NCBI RefSeq assembly: GCF_000717175.1
Contig: NZ_JNYD01000013.1
Span: forward strand, 124,001 to 188,000
DNA length: 64,000 bases
DNA from: Pseudonocardia autotrophica
Lineage (GTDB): Bacteria > Actinomycetota > Actinomycetes > Mycobacteriales > Pseudonocardiaceae
Reading direction: 5' to 3'
Shown: positions 33,931 through 43,586 of the stretch, in pieces
Position numbering within the stretch: position 1 is the stretch's first letter
How the letters are laid out: every line of letters starts with the position of its first letter
Notes under the pieces: model-generated
Seen by the model: the letters and a program-made list of their open reading frames with translations, nothing else
Told to the model about the DNA's origin: nothing
The model's database searches: none
Program-made: the position numbers and the translations under genes

Positions 33931-34883
33931 AGGTCGTCGAGGTCCGGAACGTCCGTCCCCGAGTCGCGGGCGTCCCGGTCCGCCCACTCCAGCAGCGGCT
34001 CGATGCGGAAGGCGTCGTCGTCGATGCCGGCGTGCAGGTCGCCGAGCTCGGCGAACCGGGCCGGGACGGTGGCGATGGTGAAGTCGCCGGGCTCGGCCGA
34101 GTCGATCTCGTCCCACCGGATCGGCGTGGACACCCGGCCCTCCGGGGTGCCGCGCACCGAGTAGGCCGAGGCGATGGTGTGGTCGCGCGCGTTCTGGTTG
34201 TAGTCGACGAAGATCGACTTCGGGTCGCGGTCCTTGCGCCACCAGCTCAGGTCGACGATCGAGCAGCGCCGCTCCACCTCGCGGGCGAACGCGTGCGCGG
34301 CCCGGCGCACCTCGGCGAACCCGTGCTCCGGCGGGATCCGCACGTAGACGTGCATCCCCTTGCCGCCCGACGTCTTGGGGTAGCCCGTGGCGCCCAGCTC
34401 GTCGAGCACCTCACGGGCGACGTGTGCGACCCGCCGGACGTCCGCGTACGACGCGTCGGGCATCGGGTCGAGGTCGATGCGCCACTCGTCCGGCGACTCG
34501 GTGTCGGCGGCGCGGGAGTTCCAGGGGTGGAACTCGACCGTGGACATCTGTACGGCCCAGACGACGTCCGCGGGATGCGTCACGCACAGCTCGTCCGCGT
34601 GCCGGTTGTAGCGGGGGAAGTGCACGCGCACGGTGCGGACCCAGTCCGGCGCGCCCCGCGGCAGACGCTTCTGGTGCACCTTCTCGCCGTCCGTGCCGGT
34701 GGGGAAGCGGTGCAGCATGCAGGGCCGCTCGCGGAGGGCACGGACGATGCCGTCGCCGACGGCGAGGTAGTAGCGGGCGAGGTCCAGCTTGGTCTCACCC
34801 CGGGCGGCGAAGTACACGCGCTCGGGACTGGAGAGCCGGACCGTGCGGTCCCCGACCTCCAGCTCGACCGCGTCCCCCGCCAC
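33927..34883 (-). CDS. Stand-alone Prim-Pol (LigD polymerase-domain type)
   Basis: The 318-residue protein matches the AEP-type LigD polymerase domain: ARYYLAVGDGIVRALRERP, HQKRLPRGAPDWV, the catalytic DLDP (RIDLDPMPD, about 132-140), YPKTSGGKGMHVYVR with the conserved Ser/His, and DYNQNARDHTIASAYSVR. It fills short gaps with NTP or dNTP and works in end joining or, as Prim-PolC, in excision repair. No ligase or nuclease domain is fused. GTG 34883 lies 16 bases after the DUF2631 gene's stop, on the same strand. Confidence 0.85.
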   Translation of the reverse strand: MAGDAVELEVGDRTVRLSSPERVYFAARGETKLDLARYYLAVGDGIVRALRERPCMLHRFPTGTDGEKVHQKRLPRGAPDWVRTVRVHFPRYNRHADELCVTHPADVVWAVQMSTVEFHPWNSRAADTESPDEWRIDLDPMPDASYADVRRVAHVAREVLDELGATGYPKTSGGKGMHVYVRIPPEHGFAEVRRAAHAFAREVERRCSIVDLSWWRKDRDPKSIFVDYNQNARDHTIASAYSVRGTPEGRVSTPIRWDEIDSAEPGDFTIATVPARFAELGDLHAGIDDDAFRIEPLLEWADRDARDSGTDVPDLDDL

Positions 34884-34899
34884 AGGCCGGCCCGGTGGC

Positions 34900-35151
34900 T
34901 CAGCGCCGCCAGTCGTTGCGCTTGCGGATCGTCCCGAGGATCACGGCCAGGAGGATCACCACGGCGGGCACGACGGCGTAGAGGATCTCCGTCCAGCTCG
35001 CGTGGTGGCCGATCAGGATCAGGCACAGCAGGATCGCGACGACGACACCGGCCGTCGGGATGGCCTTCGGGAAGGTGCCGTGCCAGCCCCACTCGGCCGA
35101 GGGCTCGTCCGCGGGGTCGACCTTCGCCAGCTCGCGGGAGCTGCTCGCCAT
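34900..35151 (-). CDS. DUF2631-type membrane protein
   Basis: ATG at 35151 follows AGGAGGAACTC. The 83-residue product has a hydrophilic start (VDPADEPSAEWGWHGTFPKA) then two membrane helices (VVVAILLCLILIGHHASW and LYAVVPAVVILLAVILGTI). The SAEWGWHG motif and position divergent from dxr are those of the actinobacterial DUF2631 family. Function unknown. Confidence 0.8.
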   Translation of the reverse strand: MASSSRELAKVDPADEPSAEWGWHGTFPKAIPTAGVVVAILLCLILIGHHASWTEILYAVVPAVVILLAVILGTIRKRNDWRR

Positions 35152-35229
35152 GAGTTCCTCCTGTGTCCGCGTGGGCACGTGTCGTGCGGGCCTCATCGTC
35201 GCACAACACCGCGCCGGGGATGATGGGCG

Positions 35230-36408
35230 GTGATGAACGCGAACCCACCGCGGTCGGTGCTGGTCCTGGGCTCGACCGGCTCGATCGGGACCCAGGCCCT
35301 GGAGGTCGTCGAGAAGGCGGCCGGCCGGTTCACCGTGGCCGGCCTCGCTGCGGGCGGCGGCGACGTCGGGCTGCTCGCGTCGCAGGTCAAGGCCACCGGG
35401 GCGGGCCGGGTCGCCGTCGCCGACCCGGCGGCCGCGGCCCGGCTGCGCGAGGAGTTGGGTCGGGCGGGAGACGGCGCGGTCGAGGTGCTCGACGGGCCGG
35501 GCGCGGCCGCCGAGCTGGTGGAGTCCACCCCGGTCGACGTCGTGCTCAACGGCATCACCGGATCGCGTGGCCTCGGCCCCACCCTCGCCGCCCTGCGCTC
35601 GGGGGCGGTGCTCGCGCTGGCCAACAAGGAGTCGCTGGTCGCCGGCGGACCGCTGGTGCTCGACGCCGCGGCCCCGGGGCAGCTCGTGCCCGTCGACTCC
35701 GAGCACTCCGCGCTGGCGCAGTGCCTGCGCGGGGGCAGCCGGGAGGAGGTCGCCCGGCTGGTGCTCACGGCGTCGGGCGGGCCGTTCCGCGGGCGGCCGC
35801 GCCGCGATCTCGAGCACGTGTCGGTCGAGGACGCCCTCAAGCACCCGACGTGGGACATGGGCCCGGTCGTCACGATCAACTCGGCCACCCTCGTCAACAA
35901 GGGTCTGGAGCTGATCGAGGCGCACCTGCTCTTCGACGTGCCCTACGACCGGATCGACGTGGTGGTGCACCCGCAGTCGATCGTGCACTCCATGGTCACG
36001 TTCGCCGACGGCGCCACGATCGCCCAGGCCAGCCCGCCGGACATGCGGCTGCCGATCGCGCTCGCGCTCGGCTGGCCGGACCGGGTGCCCGGCGCGGCCC
36101 CGCAGTGCACCTGGGACACCGCGCAGAGCTGGACCTTCGAGCCGCTCGACCACGAGGCCTTCCCGGGCGTGCGGCTGGCCCGCGCGGCGGGGGAGGCCGG
36201 CGGGTGCCTGCCCGCGGTGTTCAACGCGGCCAACGAGGAGCTGGTCGCGGCCTTCGTGGCCGGCCGGATCGGCTACCCGGACATCACCGACGAGCTGGAG
36301 CGCGTGCTGCAGGCCGCGGACGCCTGGACGGGTGACCCCGCTACCGTGGCGGACGTCCTGGAAGCGGAGCAGTGGGCGCGGGCCCACGCACAGGAGAGAG
36401 TGCTGTGA
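35230..36408 (+). CDS. dxr: 1-deoxy-D-xylulose 5-phosphate reductoisomerase
   Basis: The 392-residue protein has the NADPH fold [19 protein letters not shown], then [54 protein letters not shown] and [12 protein letters not shown]. It makes MEP in isoprenoid synthesis. Start is GTG 35230 or ATG 35233; a GATGAT box lies 5 to 8 bases upstream. Its stop overlaps rseP. ispG, another MEP-pathway gene, is 1.9 kb downstream. Confidence 0.97.
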   Translation: MMNANPPRSVLVLGSTGSIGTQALEVVEKAAGRFTVAGLAAGGGDVGLLASQVKATGAGRVAVADPAAAARLREELGRAGDGAVEVLDGPGAAAELVESTPVDVVLNGITGSRGLGPTLAALRSGAVLALANKESLVAGGPLVLDAAAPGQLVPVDSEHSALAQCLRGGSREEVARLVLTASGGPFRGRPRRDLEHVSVEDALKHPTWDMGPVVTINSATLVNKGLELIEAHLLFDVPYDRIDVVVHPQSIVHSMVTFADGATIAQASPPDMRLPIALALGWPDRVPGAAPQCTWDTAQSWTFEPLDHEAFPGVRLARAAGEAGGCLPAVFNAANEELVAAFVAGRIGYPDITDELERVLQAADAWTGDPATVADVLEAEQWARAHAQERVL

Positions 36409-37697
36409 CCATCCTCTGGACGATCGTCGGGATCGTCGTCTTCTTCCTGGGCATCCTGTTCTCGGTCGCCTGGCACGAGCTCGGCCACTTCGCCACGGCG
36501 AAGTGGTTCGGGATCAAGGTGCCCGAGTTCTTCGTGGGGTTCGGCAGGACCGTCTGGTCGCGCAAGGTCGGGGAGACCGAGTTCGGCGTGAAGGCCGTCC
36601 CGCTCGGCGGCTACGTCCGGATGATCGGCATGCTCCCGCCCGCCAAGGGCGAGGTGTACGGGCGCAGCCGGCGGACCGGCCCGTTCCAGGGCCTGATCGA
36701 CGACGCCCGGCAGGCCTCGATGGCCGACGTCGGGCCGGAGGACGCGGACCGGCAGTTCTACACCCGCCGCCCGTGGAAGCGGATCATCGTGATGGCCGCC
36801 GGGCCGATCATGAACCTGGTCCTCGCGGTCGTGCTGTTCGCGATCGTGCTGATGGGCTTCGGGCAGATGACCTCCACGCTCACCGTGAGCACGGTCAGCC
36901 AGTGCGTCCTGCCCGCCACGGCCACGCAGACCGACACGTGCCCGCCGAACGCGCCGCTCACCCCCGCCGCGGCCGCCGGCTTCCAGGCCGGCGACCGGAT
37001 CGTGTCGTTCGACGGGCAGCCGTTCGAGCGGTGGGAGGACCTGCAGGCCGCGATCCGGAAGGCGAGCGGCACCGTCACCGTCGTCGTCGACCGGGGCGGG
37101 CAGCAGGTCACGCTGACGCCGACGCTCATCACCACCGAGCTGCCGGACCTCGACGACCCGGAGAAGACCGAGCAGGCCAGCTTCCTCGGCCTCTCGCCGT
37201 TGCGCGAGATCCAGCGCCAGGGGATCGACGCCGTCGGCACCACGATGGTCGACATCGTGGGCCAGGTGGGGCAGAAGCTCGTCGAGATGCCGCAGCGCGT
37301 GCCGAACCTGTTCGGCGCGGTCTTCCTCGGCGAGGAGCGCGACCAGGACTCGCCGGTCGGGATCGTGGGCGCCTCCCGGATCGGGGGTCAGATCCTCGCC
37401 AGCGACGCCCCGCCGGGCCAGGAGATCTCCGCGTTCCTGTCGCTGCTGGCGCTGGTCAACATCTCGCTGTTCCTGTTCAACCTGCTGCCGATCCCGCCGC
37501 TCGACGGCGGCCAGATCTTCCCGGCCATCTGGGAGGCGATCCGGCGGCGGCTGGCGATGCTGCGCGGCAAGCCCGACCCCGGGCCGGTCGACGCGGCCAA
37601 GCTCATGCCGGTGGCCATGACCGTCGCGCTGATCTTCATCGGCTGGAGCGCGCTGGTCTTCGTCGCGGACGTCATCAACCCGGTCCGGCTGAGCTGA
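36405..37697 (+). CDS. rseP: Site-2 intramembrane metalloprotease (RseP/Rip type)
   Basis: GTG at 36405 overlaps the dxr stop (GTGA). The 430-residue protein has the zinc motif HELGH (24-28) in the first membrane helix, a PDZ domain (about 185-235, [15 protein letters not shown]) and the second motif [15 protein letters not shown] near the end. It cleaves membrane-bound anti-sigma factors and similar substrates. Order dxr-rseP-ispG is conserved in mycobacteria, where the protein is Rip1. Confidence 0.93.
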   Translation: MTILWTIVGIVVFFLGILFSVAWHELGHFATAKWFGIKVPEFFVGFGRTVWSRKVGETEFGVKAVPLGGYVRMIGMLPPAKGEVYGRSRRTGPFQGLIDDARQASMADVGPEDADRQFYTRRPWKRIIVMAAGPIMNLVLAVVLFAIVLMGFGQMTSTLTVSTVSQCVLPATATQTDTCPPNAPLTPAAAAGFQAGDRIVSFDGQPFERWEDLQAAIRKASGTVTVVVDRGGQQVTLTPTLITTELPDLDDPEKTEQASFLGLSPLREIQRQGIDAVGTTMVDIVGQVGQKLVEMPQRVPNLFGAVFLGEERDQDSPVGIVGASRIGGQILASDAPPGQEISAFLSLLALVNISLFLFNLLPIPPLDGGQIFPAIWEAIRRRLAMLRGKPDPGPVDAAKLMPVAMTVALIFIGWSALVFVADVINPVRLS

Positions 37698-37713
37698 GAC
37701 CGCGATCACCGGC

Positions 37714-37740
37714 GATACTGGACCGGTGATCGTGCTGTGA
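37714..37740 (+). promoter_or_regulatory. Leaderless -10 box and four-codon upstream frame before the HAD gene
   Basis: GATACT (37714-37719) ends 6 bases before GTG 37726. That GTG opens a four-codon frame (GTG ATC GTG CTG) whose TGA overlaps the GTG start of the HAD gene at 37737. Translation could re-initiate there. Confidence 0.35.
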
Positions 37741-38228
37741 CCCGCAACGGAGCCCGCCCCCTGGCCGTCTTCGACATCGACGGCGTCCTGGCCGACGTCA
37801 CGCACCGCCTGCACCACCTGCGTGCCCGGCCGCAGCGCTGGGAGCGGTTCTTCGCGGCGGCGGACGTCGACCCGTTGCTCGAGGAGGGCGCGGACCGGCT
37901 GCGGGCCGCCCAGTCCGACCACGACGTCGTCTACCTCACCGGGCGGCCCGAGCGGAACCGGCGGCTCACCGAGCGCTGGCTCGGTGGGCACGGCCTGCCC
38001 ACCGGCCCGCTCTTCATGCGGGAGGACGACGACTACCGGCCGGCCCGGCTGATGAAGCGCGAGGTCCTGCGCCTGCTCTCCGACCGCCGCGAGATCGCCT
38101 CCGTGGTCGACGACGACCCCGCCGTCGTCCGCGTGCTGGAGGCGGACGGCTGGCCGGTCGAGCTGGCGACCTGGCTGCCGCACTCGTCGACCCTGCAGGA
38201 CGCCCAGGAGACCAAGGGCCGCACCTGA
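37737..38228 (+). CDS. HAD-superfamily phosphatase, PNK-phosphatase-like
   Basis: The 163-residue protein has HAD motif I VFDIDGVLADVTHRL (D13 and D15 region), motif II VYLTGRPERNRR and a late acidic pair SVVDDDPAVV. This plan matches polynucleotide-kinase-3'-phosphatase-like HAD domains. Exact substrate unknown. It sits between rseP and ispG, where mycobacteria lack such a gene. Confidence 0.7.
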   Translation: MTRNGARPLAVFDIDGVLADVTHRLHHLRARPQRWERFFAAADVDPLLEEGADRLRAAQSDHDVVYLTGRPERNRRLTERWLGGHGLPTGPLFMREDDDYRPARLMKREVLRLLSDRREIASVVDDDPAVVRVLEADGWPVELATWLPHSSTLQDAQETKGRT

Positions 38229-38302
38229 TCCTGCGCACCCGCGACAGGGGTGAACGGCAGGTGACGGATCCGGGTCACACGATCCGGGCGGCGTAAGAGG
38301 CG

Positions 38303-38308
38303 CATACT
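38303..38308 (+). promoter_or_regulatory. -10 box of a predicted leaderless transcript (ispG)
   Basis: CATACT ends 7 bases before GTG 38316; the same hexamer precedes the PBP gene. Confidence 0.45.
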
Positions 38309-38315
38309 GGGGGTC

Positions 38316-39461
38316 GTGAGCGTCTCCCTGGGCATGCCCTCGACCCCCGCTCCCACCCTGGCGCCGCGCCGTCCGACGCGGCAGCTGATGGTCGGGACGG
38401 TCGGGGTCGGCAGCGAGCACCCCATCTCGGTGCAGTCGATGACCACCACCCTGACCTCCGACGTCAACTCCACCCTGCAGCAGATCGCCGAGCTGACCGC
38501 CGCGGGCTGCGACATCGTGCGCGTCGCCTGCCCGAGCCAGGACGACGCCGACGCGCTGCCGGCGATCGCCCGCAAGGCGCAGATCCCGGTGATCGCGGAC
38601 ATCCACTTCCAGCCGAAGTACGTCTTCGCCGCGATCGAGGCCGGCTGCGCGGCCGTGCGCGTGAACCCGGGCAACATCCGCAAGTTCGACGACCAGGTCA
38701 AGGAGATCGCCAAGGCCGCCAAGGACCACGGCACCCCGATCCGGATCGGCGTCAACGCGGGCTCGCTGGACAAGCGGCTGCTGCAGAAGTACGGCAAGGC
38801 CACCCCGGAGGCGCTGGCCGAGTCGGCGATGTGGGAGGCGAGCCTGTTCGCCGAGCACGACTTCCACGACATCAAGATCTCGGTCAAGCACAACGACCCG
38901 GTCGTCATGGTCCGGGCCTACGAGCTGCTGGCCGAGCAGTGCGACTACCCGCTGCACCTCGGCGTCACCGAGGCCGGGCCGGAGTTCCAGGGCACGATCA
39001 AGTCCGCCGTCGCGTTCGGCGCACTGCTCTCGCGGGGCATCGGCGACACCATCCGCGTGTCGCTGTCGGCCCCGCCGGTGCAGGAGGTCAAGGTCGGCCG
39101 GCAGATCCTCGAGTCGCTGAACCTCAAGCCGCGCCGCCTGGAGATCGTCTCCTGCCCCTCGTGCGGGCGCGCCCAGGTGGACGTCTACAAGCTGGCCGAC
39201 GAGGTCACCGCCGGGCTCACCGGCATGGAGGTGCCGTTGCGCGTCGCCGTCATGGGCTGCGTGGTCAACGGCCCGGGCGAGGCCCGCGAGGCCGACCTCG
39301 GCGTGGCGTCGGGCAACGGCAAGGGCCAGATCTTCGTCAAGGGCGAGGTCATCAAGACCGTGCCCGAGCACGCCATCGTCGAGACCCTGATCGAGGAGGC
39401 GATGAAGATCGCCGAGACGATGGAGGAGGGCGCCGGCGAGCCGTCGGTGACCGTGGGGTGA
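38316..39461 (+). CDS. ispG: 4-hydroxy-3-methylbut-2-enyl diphosphate synthase
   Basis: The 381-residue protein has IspG signatures: [44 protein letters not shown] and KISVKHND. The [4Fe-4S] ligands C280 and C283 (SCPSCGR) and C315 ([10 protein letters not shown]) are present, with E322 beside. It makes HMBPP in the MEP pathway. GTG 38316 fits a leaderless start. Confidence 0.97.
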   Translation: MSVSLGMPSTPAPTLAPRRPTRQLMVGTVGVGSEHPISVQSMTTTLTSDVNSTLQQIAELTAAGCDIVRVACPSQDDADALPAIARKAQIPVIADIHFQPKYVFAAIEAGCAAVRVNPGNIRKFDDQVKEIAKAAKDHGTPIRIGVNAGSLDKRLLQKYGKATPEALAESAMWEASLFAEHDFHDIKISVKHNDPVVMVRAYELLAEQCDYPLHLGVTEAGPEFQGTIKSAVAFGALLSRGIGDTIRVSLSAPPVQEVKVGRQILESLNLKPRRLEIVSCPSCGRAQVDVYKLADEVTAGLTGMEVPLRVAVMGCVVNGPGEAREADLGVASGNGKGQIFVKGEVIKTVPEHAIVETLIEEAMKIAETMEEGAGEPSVTVG

Positions 39462-39561
39462 GCGCCGGATGAACGTCCTGCGGGGCGGGGGTGACCGTGC
39501 CGGTGATCGGACCGGTGATCCTGGCGTAGGCAGCACGCCCCGCGTGTGGCACCGTAGAGGG

Positions 39562-40398
39562 GTGCTGAGGGTCGCCGGGGCTCGGTTGCTCGATGATCGG
39601 GACCGCGGAGGCGTCCGCGCTGCCCTGGAGGCCGACCCGGTGGCGTCGTGCATGGTCGCGGCGCGGGTCGAGGCCGCCGGGCTCGACCCCTGGCGGCTCG
39701 GCGGCGAGATCTGGGCCTCGGGCTCCCGGCTCGAGGGCCTCTGCTTCTCCGGTGCCAACCTCGTCCCGCTGCGCGGGCAGCGCGGGGCCATCCGCGCCTT
39801 CGCCGACCGCGCCCGCCGGCACGGCCGCTCCTGCTCGTCGCTCGTCGGCCGCGCCGAGCTCGTCCTGCCGCTGTGGGAGGAGCTCGCCCCGAGCTGGGCG
39901 CCGGCCCGCGAGGTGCGCGCCGACCAGCCGCTGATGGTCCTGGCCGGCCCGCCGCGGATCGCGCCGGACCCGCTGGTCCGCCCGGTCCGGCCGGAGGAGA
40001 TCGACCGGTACCTGCCGGCCGCGATCGCGATGTTCACCGAGGAGGTCGGCGTGGACCCCCGCGCCGGCGACGGTGGTGCGGGCTACCGCGCGCGGGTCTC
40101 GGAGCTGATCTCCGCCGGCCGGGCGTTCGCCCGCTTCGACGAGAACGGCGAGGTCGTGTTCAAGGCCGAGATCGGCGCGATGTCCGCGCGGGTCGGGCAG
40201 ATCCAGGGTGTGTGGGTGCACCCGGCGCGCCGCGGCGAGGGCCTCGGCACGGTCGGCACCGCGGCCGTGGTCGAGCGGCTCACCGCGCTCGGCCGGATCT
40301 CCAGCCTCTACGTCAACGGCTTCAACACGCCCGCCCGCCGCACCTACGACCGGATCGGGTTCACACAGGTCGCGAGCTTCGCCACGGTCCTCTTCTAG
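39562..40398 (+). CDS. GNAT acetyltransferase with N-terminal DUF4081
   Basis: GTG 39562 is preferred because sequence before it (from ATG 39469) is low-complexity and the family is about 280 residues. Residues 1-130 match the DUF4081 layout (CFSGANLVPLRGQRGAIRAF). The GNAT domain follows, with acetyl-CoA loop VWVHPARRGEGLGTVGTAAV and YVNGFNTPARRTYDRIGF. Mycobacteria have a similar gene after ispG. Substrate unknown. Confidence 0.8.
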   Translation: MLRVAGARLLDDRDRGGVRAALEADPVASCMVAARVEAAGLDPWRLGGEIWASGSRLEGLCFSGANLVPLRGQRGAIRAFADRARRHGRSCSSLVGRAELVLPLWEELAPSWAPAREVRADQPLMVLAGPPRIAPDPLVRPVRPEEIDRYLPAAIAMFTEEVGVDPRAGDGGAGYRARVSELISAGRAFARFDENGEVVFKAEIGAMSARVGQIQGVWVHPARRGEGLGTVGTAAVVERLTALGRISSLYVNGFNTPARRTYDRIGFTQVASFATVLF

Positions 40399-40432
40399 GC
40401 GGGCCCCCGCGGCACGCGTCCCGGGCCGTCGG

Positions 40433-40438
40433 CATACT
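40433..40438 (+). promoter_or_regulatory. -10 box of a predicted leaderless transcript (PBP)
   Basis: CATACT ends exactly 6 bases before GTG 40445; no ribosome site is present. Confidence 0.45.
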
Positions 40439-40444
40439 CGGGTC

Positions 40445-42265
40445 GTGCCCCGACCCGCCCGGATCCCGGCCCTCCTGCTCGCGCTGGTCACGGTGCTCGC
40501 GACGGCCGGGTGCGGCCTGTTCGGCGACAGCGGCCCGCAGGACACCGTCGACGCGTACGTGCAGGCCTGGACCGGGGGCGACGACGCCGGGGCCGCCGCG
40601 CAGACGGACGACGCCGCGGCCGCCCGCGAGCTCCTCGGCTCGGTCCGCACCGCGCTGAGACCGGCCGCGATCAGCGCGGAGGTCGCGCAGGTCCGCACGG
40701 CGGGTCAGCGGTCGTCGGCCTCGGTCAACGTGACCTGGGACCTCGGGCAGGACCGGCGCTGGAGCTACCTCGCGCAGTTGGACCTGCAGCCGGCTCCGGA
40801 CGCGGAGACCGGCTGGCGGATCCACTGGGTGCCTGGCGCGGTGCACCCGGACCTGCAGACGGGGCAGGCCCTCGCGCTGCGCACGACCAGCCCGGATCCG
40901 GCCCCGGTGACCGACCGCAACGGGACGCCCCTGCTCGCGCCGACGACCGTCGTCACGATCCTGCTGGACCGCAAGGCGACCGGCGACCTCAACGCCGTGA
41001 CCGGGGCGCTCGCGCGGGCCCTCGGCCCGATCGACCGCGAGATCACCCAGCAGTCGATCACCGACGGCGCGGCGCGCACGCCCGACGGGCAGGCCTACAC
41101 CGTCGCGGTGCTGCGCGAGACCGACTACCAGACCGTCCGCGGGGAGATCTACGACCTGCCGGGGGTGCGGTTCACCTCGTCGTCGCGGCTGCTGGCGCCC
41201 GACGCCGACTTCGCCTCCCAGGTGCTGCCGGGCGTGCGGACCGAGGTCGCGGCGCAGGTCAACGGGAAGGACGGCTGGTCCGTCGACGCCGTCGACGGCA
41301 CCGGGGCCACGCAGAAGACGCTGACCGAGCAGCCCGTCACCCCCGGCACGACCGCCCAGGTCAGCCTGGACCGCACCATCCAGGCCGCCGCCGAGGACGC
41401 CGCGGACTCACTGCCGCAGCAGGTCGCGATCGTGGCGGTCCAGCCGTCGACCGGCGACGTCCTCGCCGCGGCGCAGAACGCCGCCGCCGACCAGGCCGGG
41501 GCGATCTCGTTCACCGGCCGGTACCCGCCGGGCTCCACGTTCAAGATCGTGACCGCCAACGCGGCGCTGCAGAACCTCGGCGTCACGTCGACGACGCCGG
41601 AGCCCTGCCCCGGCACGACGTCCATCGGCGGCCGGGTGGTGCCGAACGAGGACGAGTTCGTGCTGGGCACGGTCCCGCTGCAGCAGGCCTTCGCCCGCTC
41701 CTGCAACACGACCTTCGCCACCCTCGCCTCCCAGCTGGCCCCCGACGCGTTGCCCACCGCCGGGCTGCAGCTCGGGTTCGGGGCGGACTACACGGTGCCC
41801 GGGCTCACCACCGTGACCGGCAACGTCCCGCCGGCCGACGACCTCGTCCAGCGCGCCGAGGACGGCTTCGGCCAGGGGCTGGTCGTCGCCACGCCCTTCG
41901 GCATGGCCCTGGTGGCGGCAACGGTTGCGCACGGCGCCCCGGTCGTCCCGCAGCTCATCCGCGACCGGCCCACCGCCACGGTCACCGCCGCGACGCAGCC
42001 GGACGCGGCGGCGCTCGAGCAGCTGCGCCCGATGATGCGGCAGGTGGTCACGGCGGGCACCGCCACCGGCCTGCGCGGGTCCGGCGAGGTGTACGGCAAG
42101 ACCGGCACCGCCGAGTACAGCCAGAATGGGACGAACCGGGCGCACGGGTGGTTCGTGGGCTACCGCGGCGACCTCGCCTTCGCCGTGCTCGTGGTCGACG
42201 GCGGCTCCTCAGGCCCGGCGGTCGGGATCGCCCAGCGCTTCCTAGCGGGTCTGCAGGGGTCGTGA
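40445..42265 (+). CDS. Class B penicillin-binding lipoprotein
   Basis: The 606-residue protein has a lipoprotein signal with lipobox cysteine C23 (VLATAGC), an NTF2-like MecA-N domain (about 30-135), a dimerisation domain, and a transpeptidase with S364-TFK367, SCN (419-421) and KTG (552-554). It cross-links peptidoglycan outside the membrane. It corresponds in place and layout to the mycobacterial penicillin-binding lipoprotein located between the GNAT and map. MecA-type proteins are often beta-lactam tolerant; that is not shown here. Confidence 0.88.
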   Translation: MPRPARIPALLLALVTVLATAGCGLFGDSGPQDTVDAYVQAWTGGDDAGAAAQTDDAAAARELLGSVRTALRPAAISAEVAQVRTAGQRSSASVNVTWDLGQDRRWSYLAQLDLQPAPDAETGWRIHWVPGAVHPDLQTGQALALRTTSPDPAPVTDRNGTPLLAPTTVVTILLDRKATGDLNAVTGALARALGPIDREITQQSITDGAARTPDGQAYTVAVLRETDYQTVRGEIYDLPGVRFTSSSRLLAPDADFASQVLPGVRTEVAAQVNGKDGWSVDAVDGTGATQKTLTEQPVTPGTTAQVSLDRTIQAAAEDAADSLPQQVAIVAVQPSTGDVLAAAQNAAADQAGAISFTGRYPPGSTFKIVTANAALQNLGVTSTTPEPCPGTTSIGGRVVPNEDEFVLGTVPLQQAFARSCNTTFATLASQLAPDALPTAGLQLGFGADYTVPGLTTVTGNVPPADDLVQRAEDGFGQGLVVATPFGMALVAATVAHGAPVVPQLIRDRPTATVTAATQPDAAALEQLRPMMRQVVTAGTATGLRGSGEVYGKTGTAEYSQNGTNRAHGWFVGYRGDLAFAVLVVDGGSSGPAVGIAQRFLAGLQGS

Positions 42266-42919
42266 TCGGCGGTTGCGTGCTGCTGTGGCGGTGCGCGGCG
42301 CCCTGGCTGCACGAGATTGACGATCATGATGGCGCTCGTCGTCGGGCGTGAGCGCGGGGGTCGTGACGTGGCGCTACGGCTGTGGCGCTGGGGATTGTGG
42401 TCGGCGGTCCGGTGTGGCCGTGGCGCTGCGGGGCGCCGTGATGGCACGCGTTCAACGATCTTGGTGGCGTTGATCGGCGGTTCCGTGCGGCTGTGGCGGC
42501 GCGGGGCGCCCTGGTTGCACGCGTCCGGCGATCATGGCGGCGCTGGTCGTCGGGCGTGGGTGAGTGGGGCGGGACGTGGCGCTACGGCCGTGGCGGGTTC
42601 GGTGCGCCCTGATCGCACGCGTTCGACGATCTTGGCGCGGCGCTGGTCGGCGGTTTCGTGCGGCTGTAGCTGAGCGGGGCGCCCTTCCGCACGCGGTCGG
42701 CGATCATGGCGGCGCTAGGCGTCGGGCGTGAGCGCGTGGCGCTGCGGCCGGGGCGGTTCGGAAGATCGTGATCGCCGGTTCGGTGCGGGGAGGGTGGTTC
42801 GAGGCTCACTGACTGCACGCGTTCGGCGATCTTGGCGGCGTTGGTCGTCGGTCGTGTGCGCGTGGGGTTGTGATGTGGCGCTGCGACTCTCCCGTCGAGG
42901 GCGGGCGTAGGCTCGTCCC
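42266..42919 (+). repeat. Gap filled by six copies of a ~44-bp repeat
   Basis: Copies lie at 42307-42350, 42444-42489, 42517-42560, 42613-42662, 42687-42732 and 42812-42856, sharing GCACGCGTTCGACGATC and TGGCGGCGCTGGTCGTCGG. A second word, GACGTGGCGCTACGG, recurs at about 42365, 42576 and (diverged) 42870. Copies alternate between endings GTCGGGCGTG and GGCGGTTCCGTG. Open frames across the array are chance, so the stretch is non-coding. Confidence 0.75.
42908..42913 (+). promoter_or_regulatory. -10 box of a predicted leaderless transcript (DUF3054)
   Basis: TAGGCT ends exactly 6 bases before GTG 42920. Confidence 0.45.
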
Positions 42920-43303
42920 GTGCGCCGTCCCCGCATCCCCGTCCTCGCCTTCGCCGCCGACGCCGTCGCCGTGCTGGTGTTCGCCGCGATCGGGCGCGCG
43001 AGCCACGAGGAGGCGGGCAGCGTGGTCGGGCTGCTCGGCACCGCCGCGCCCTTCCTGGTGGGCACGGTCGCCGCCTGGGCCACGCCGTGGGTGCGGGCGC
43101 ATCCCGTCGGGATCAAGGCGGGCGCGCTGGTCCTTGCCGGCAGTGCGGTCCTCGGCCTGCTGCTCCGCGCCGCCTTCACCGGCCGTCTGCCCGTGAGCTT
43201 CGCCATCGTCGCCACGGTCTCGTTGGCGGTGTTCCTGCTGGGCTGGCGGGGGATCGCCGCCCTCACCTCGCACCTCTCCCGCCGCCGCACCTCCGTCCGT
43301 TGA
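42920..43303 (+). CDS. DUF3054-type membrane protein
   Basis: The 127-residue protein has four membrane helices; the start [20 protein letters not shown] and GRASHEE motif followed by [10 protein letters not shown] are typical of DUF3054, a small actinobacterial membrane family of unknown role. It sits between the repeat array and map. A GTG start at the predicted transcript start is used. Confidence 0.8.
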   Translation: MRRPRIPVLAFAADAVAVLVFAAIGRASHEEAGSVVGLLGTAAPFLVGTVAAWATPWVRAHPVGIKAGALVLAGSAVLGLLLRAAFTGRLPVSFAIVATVSLAVFLLGWRGIAALTSHLSRRRTSVR

Positions 43304-43586
43304 CGCACCCTCCCGCGCGCCTAACCCGTCCAGCGCGTGCACCCACCCTCGCGCCTGCATCCCGTCCCGAACCGGCCGGCGCCGGCCCCGCGCCTGCAAC
43401 GCCGTCTCGAACATGCACCGGTCCCGCGTGCACCCCGTCTCAGGCCCGTCCCATCCGCACACGCCCCATCCCTGCTCCCACGCCCGCACCCCGTCCAGCG
43501 CCGACCTGCTGTGCGAGCGTTGCGTCCGGTGCGACCTGCGCTGCCGTGGGCGGAAGGGCGTAGGAGCTGCGAGCTACAGTCGGGGC
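43304..43586 (+). promoter_or_regulatory. C-rich gap and map promoter
   Basis: These 283 bases are strikingly C-rich on the plus strand, with repeated CACCCCGTC and GCGCCTGCA words and no gene. TACAGT (43575-43580) ends exactly 6 bases before GTG 43587, a leaderless-promoter arrangement for map. Confidence 0.5.

Noticed and set aside
42266..42919. CRISPR array at the 42.3 kb repeats
   Set aside because: Spacing between copies is irregular (73 to 137 bases), copies are diverged, spacers are themselves related, and no cas genes are near.
43413..43586. Longer start for map using the upstream open frame
   Set aside because: The upstream codons are Pro/His/Arg/Cys-rich with no conservation, and the -10 box sits 6 bases before GTG 43587.
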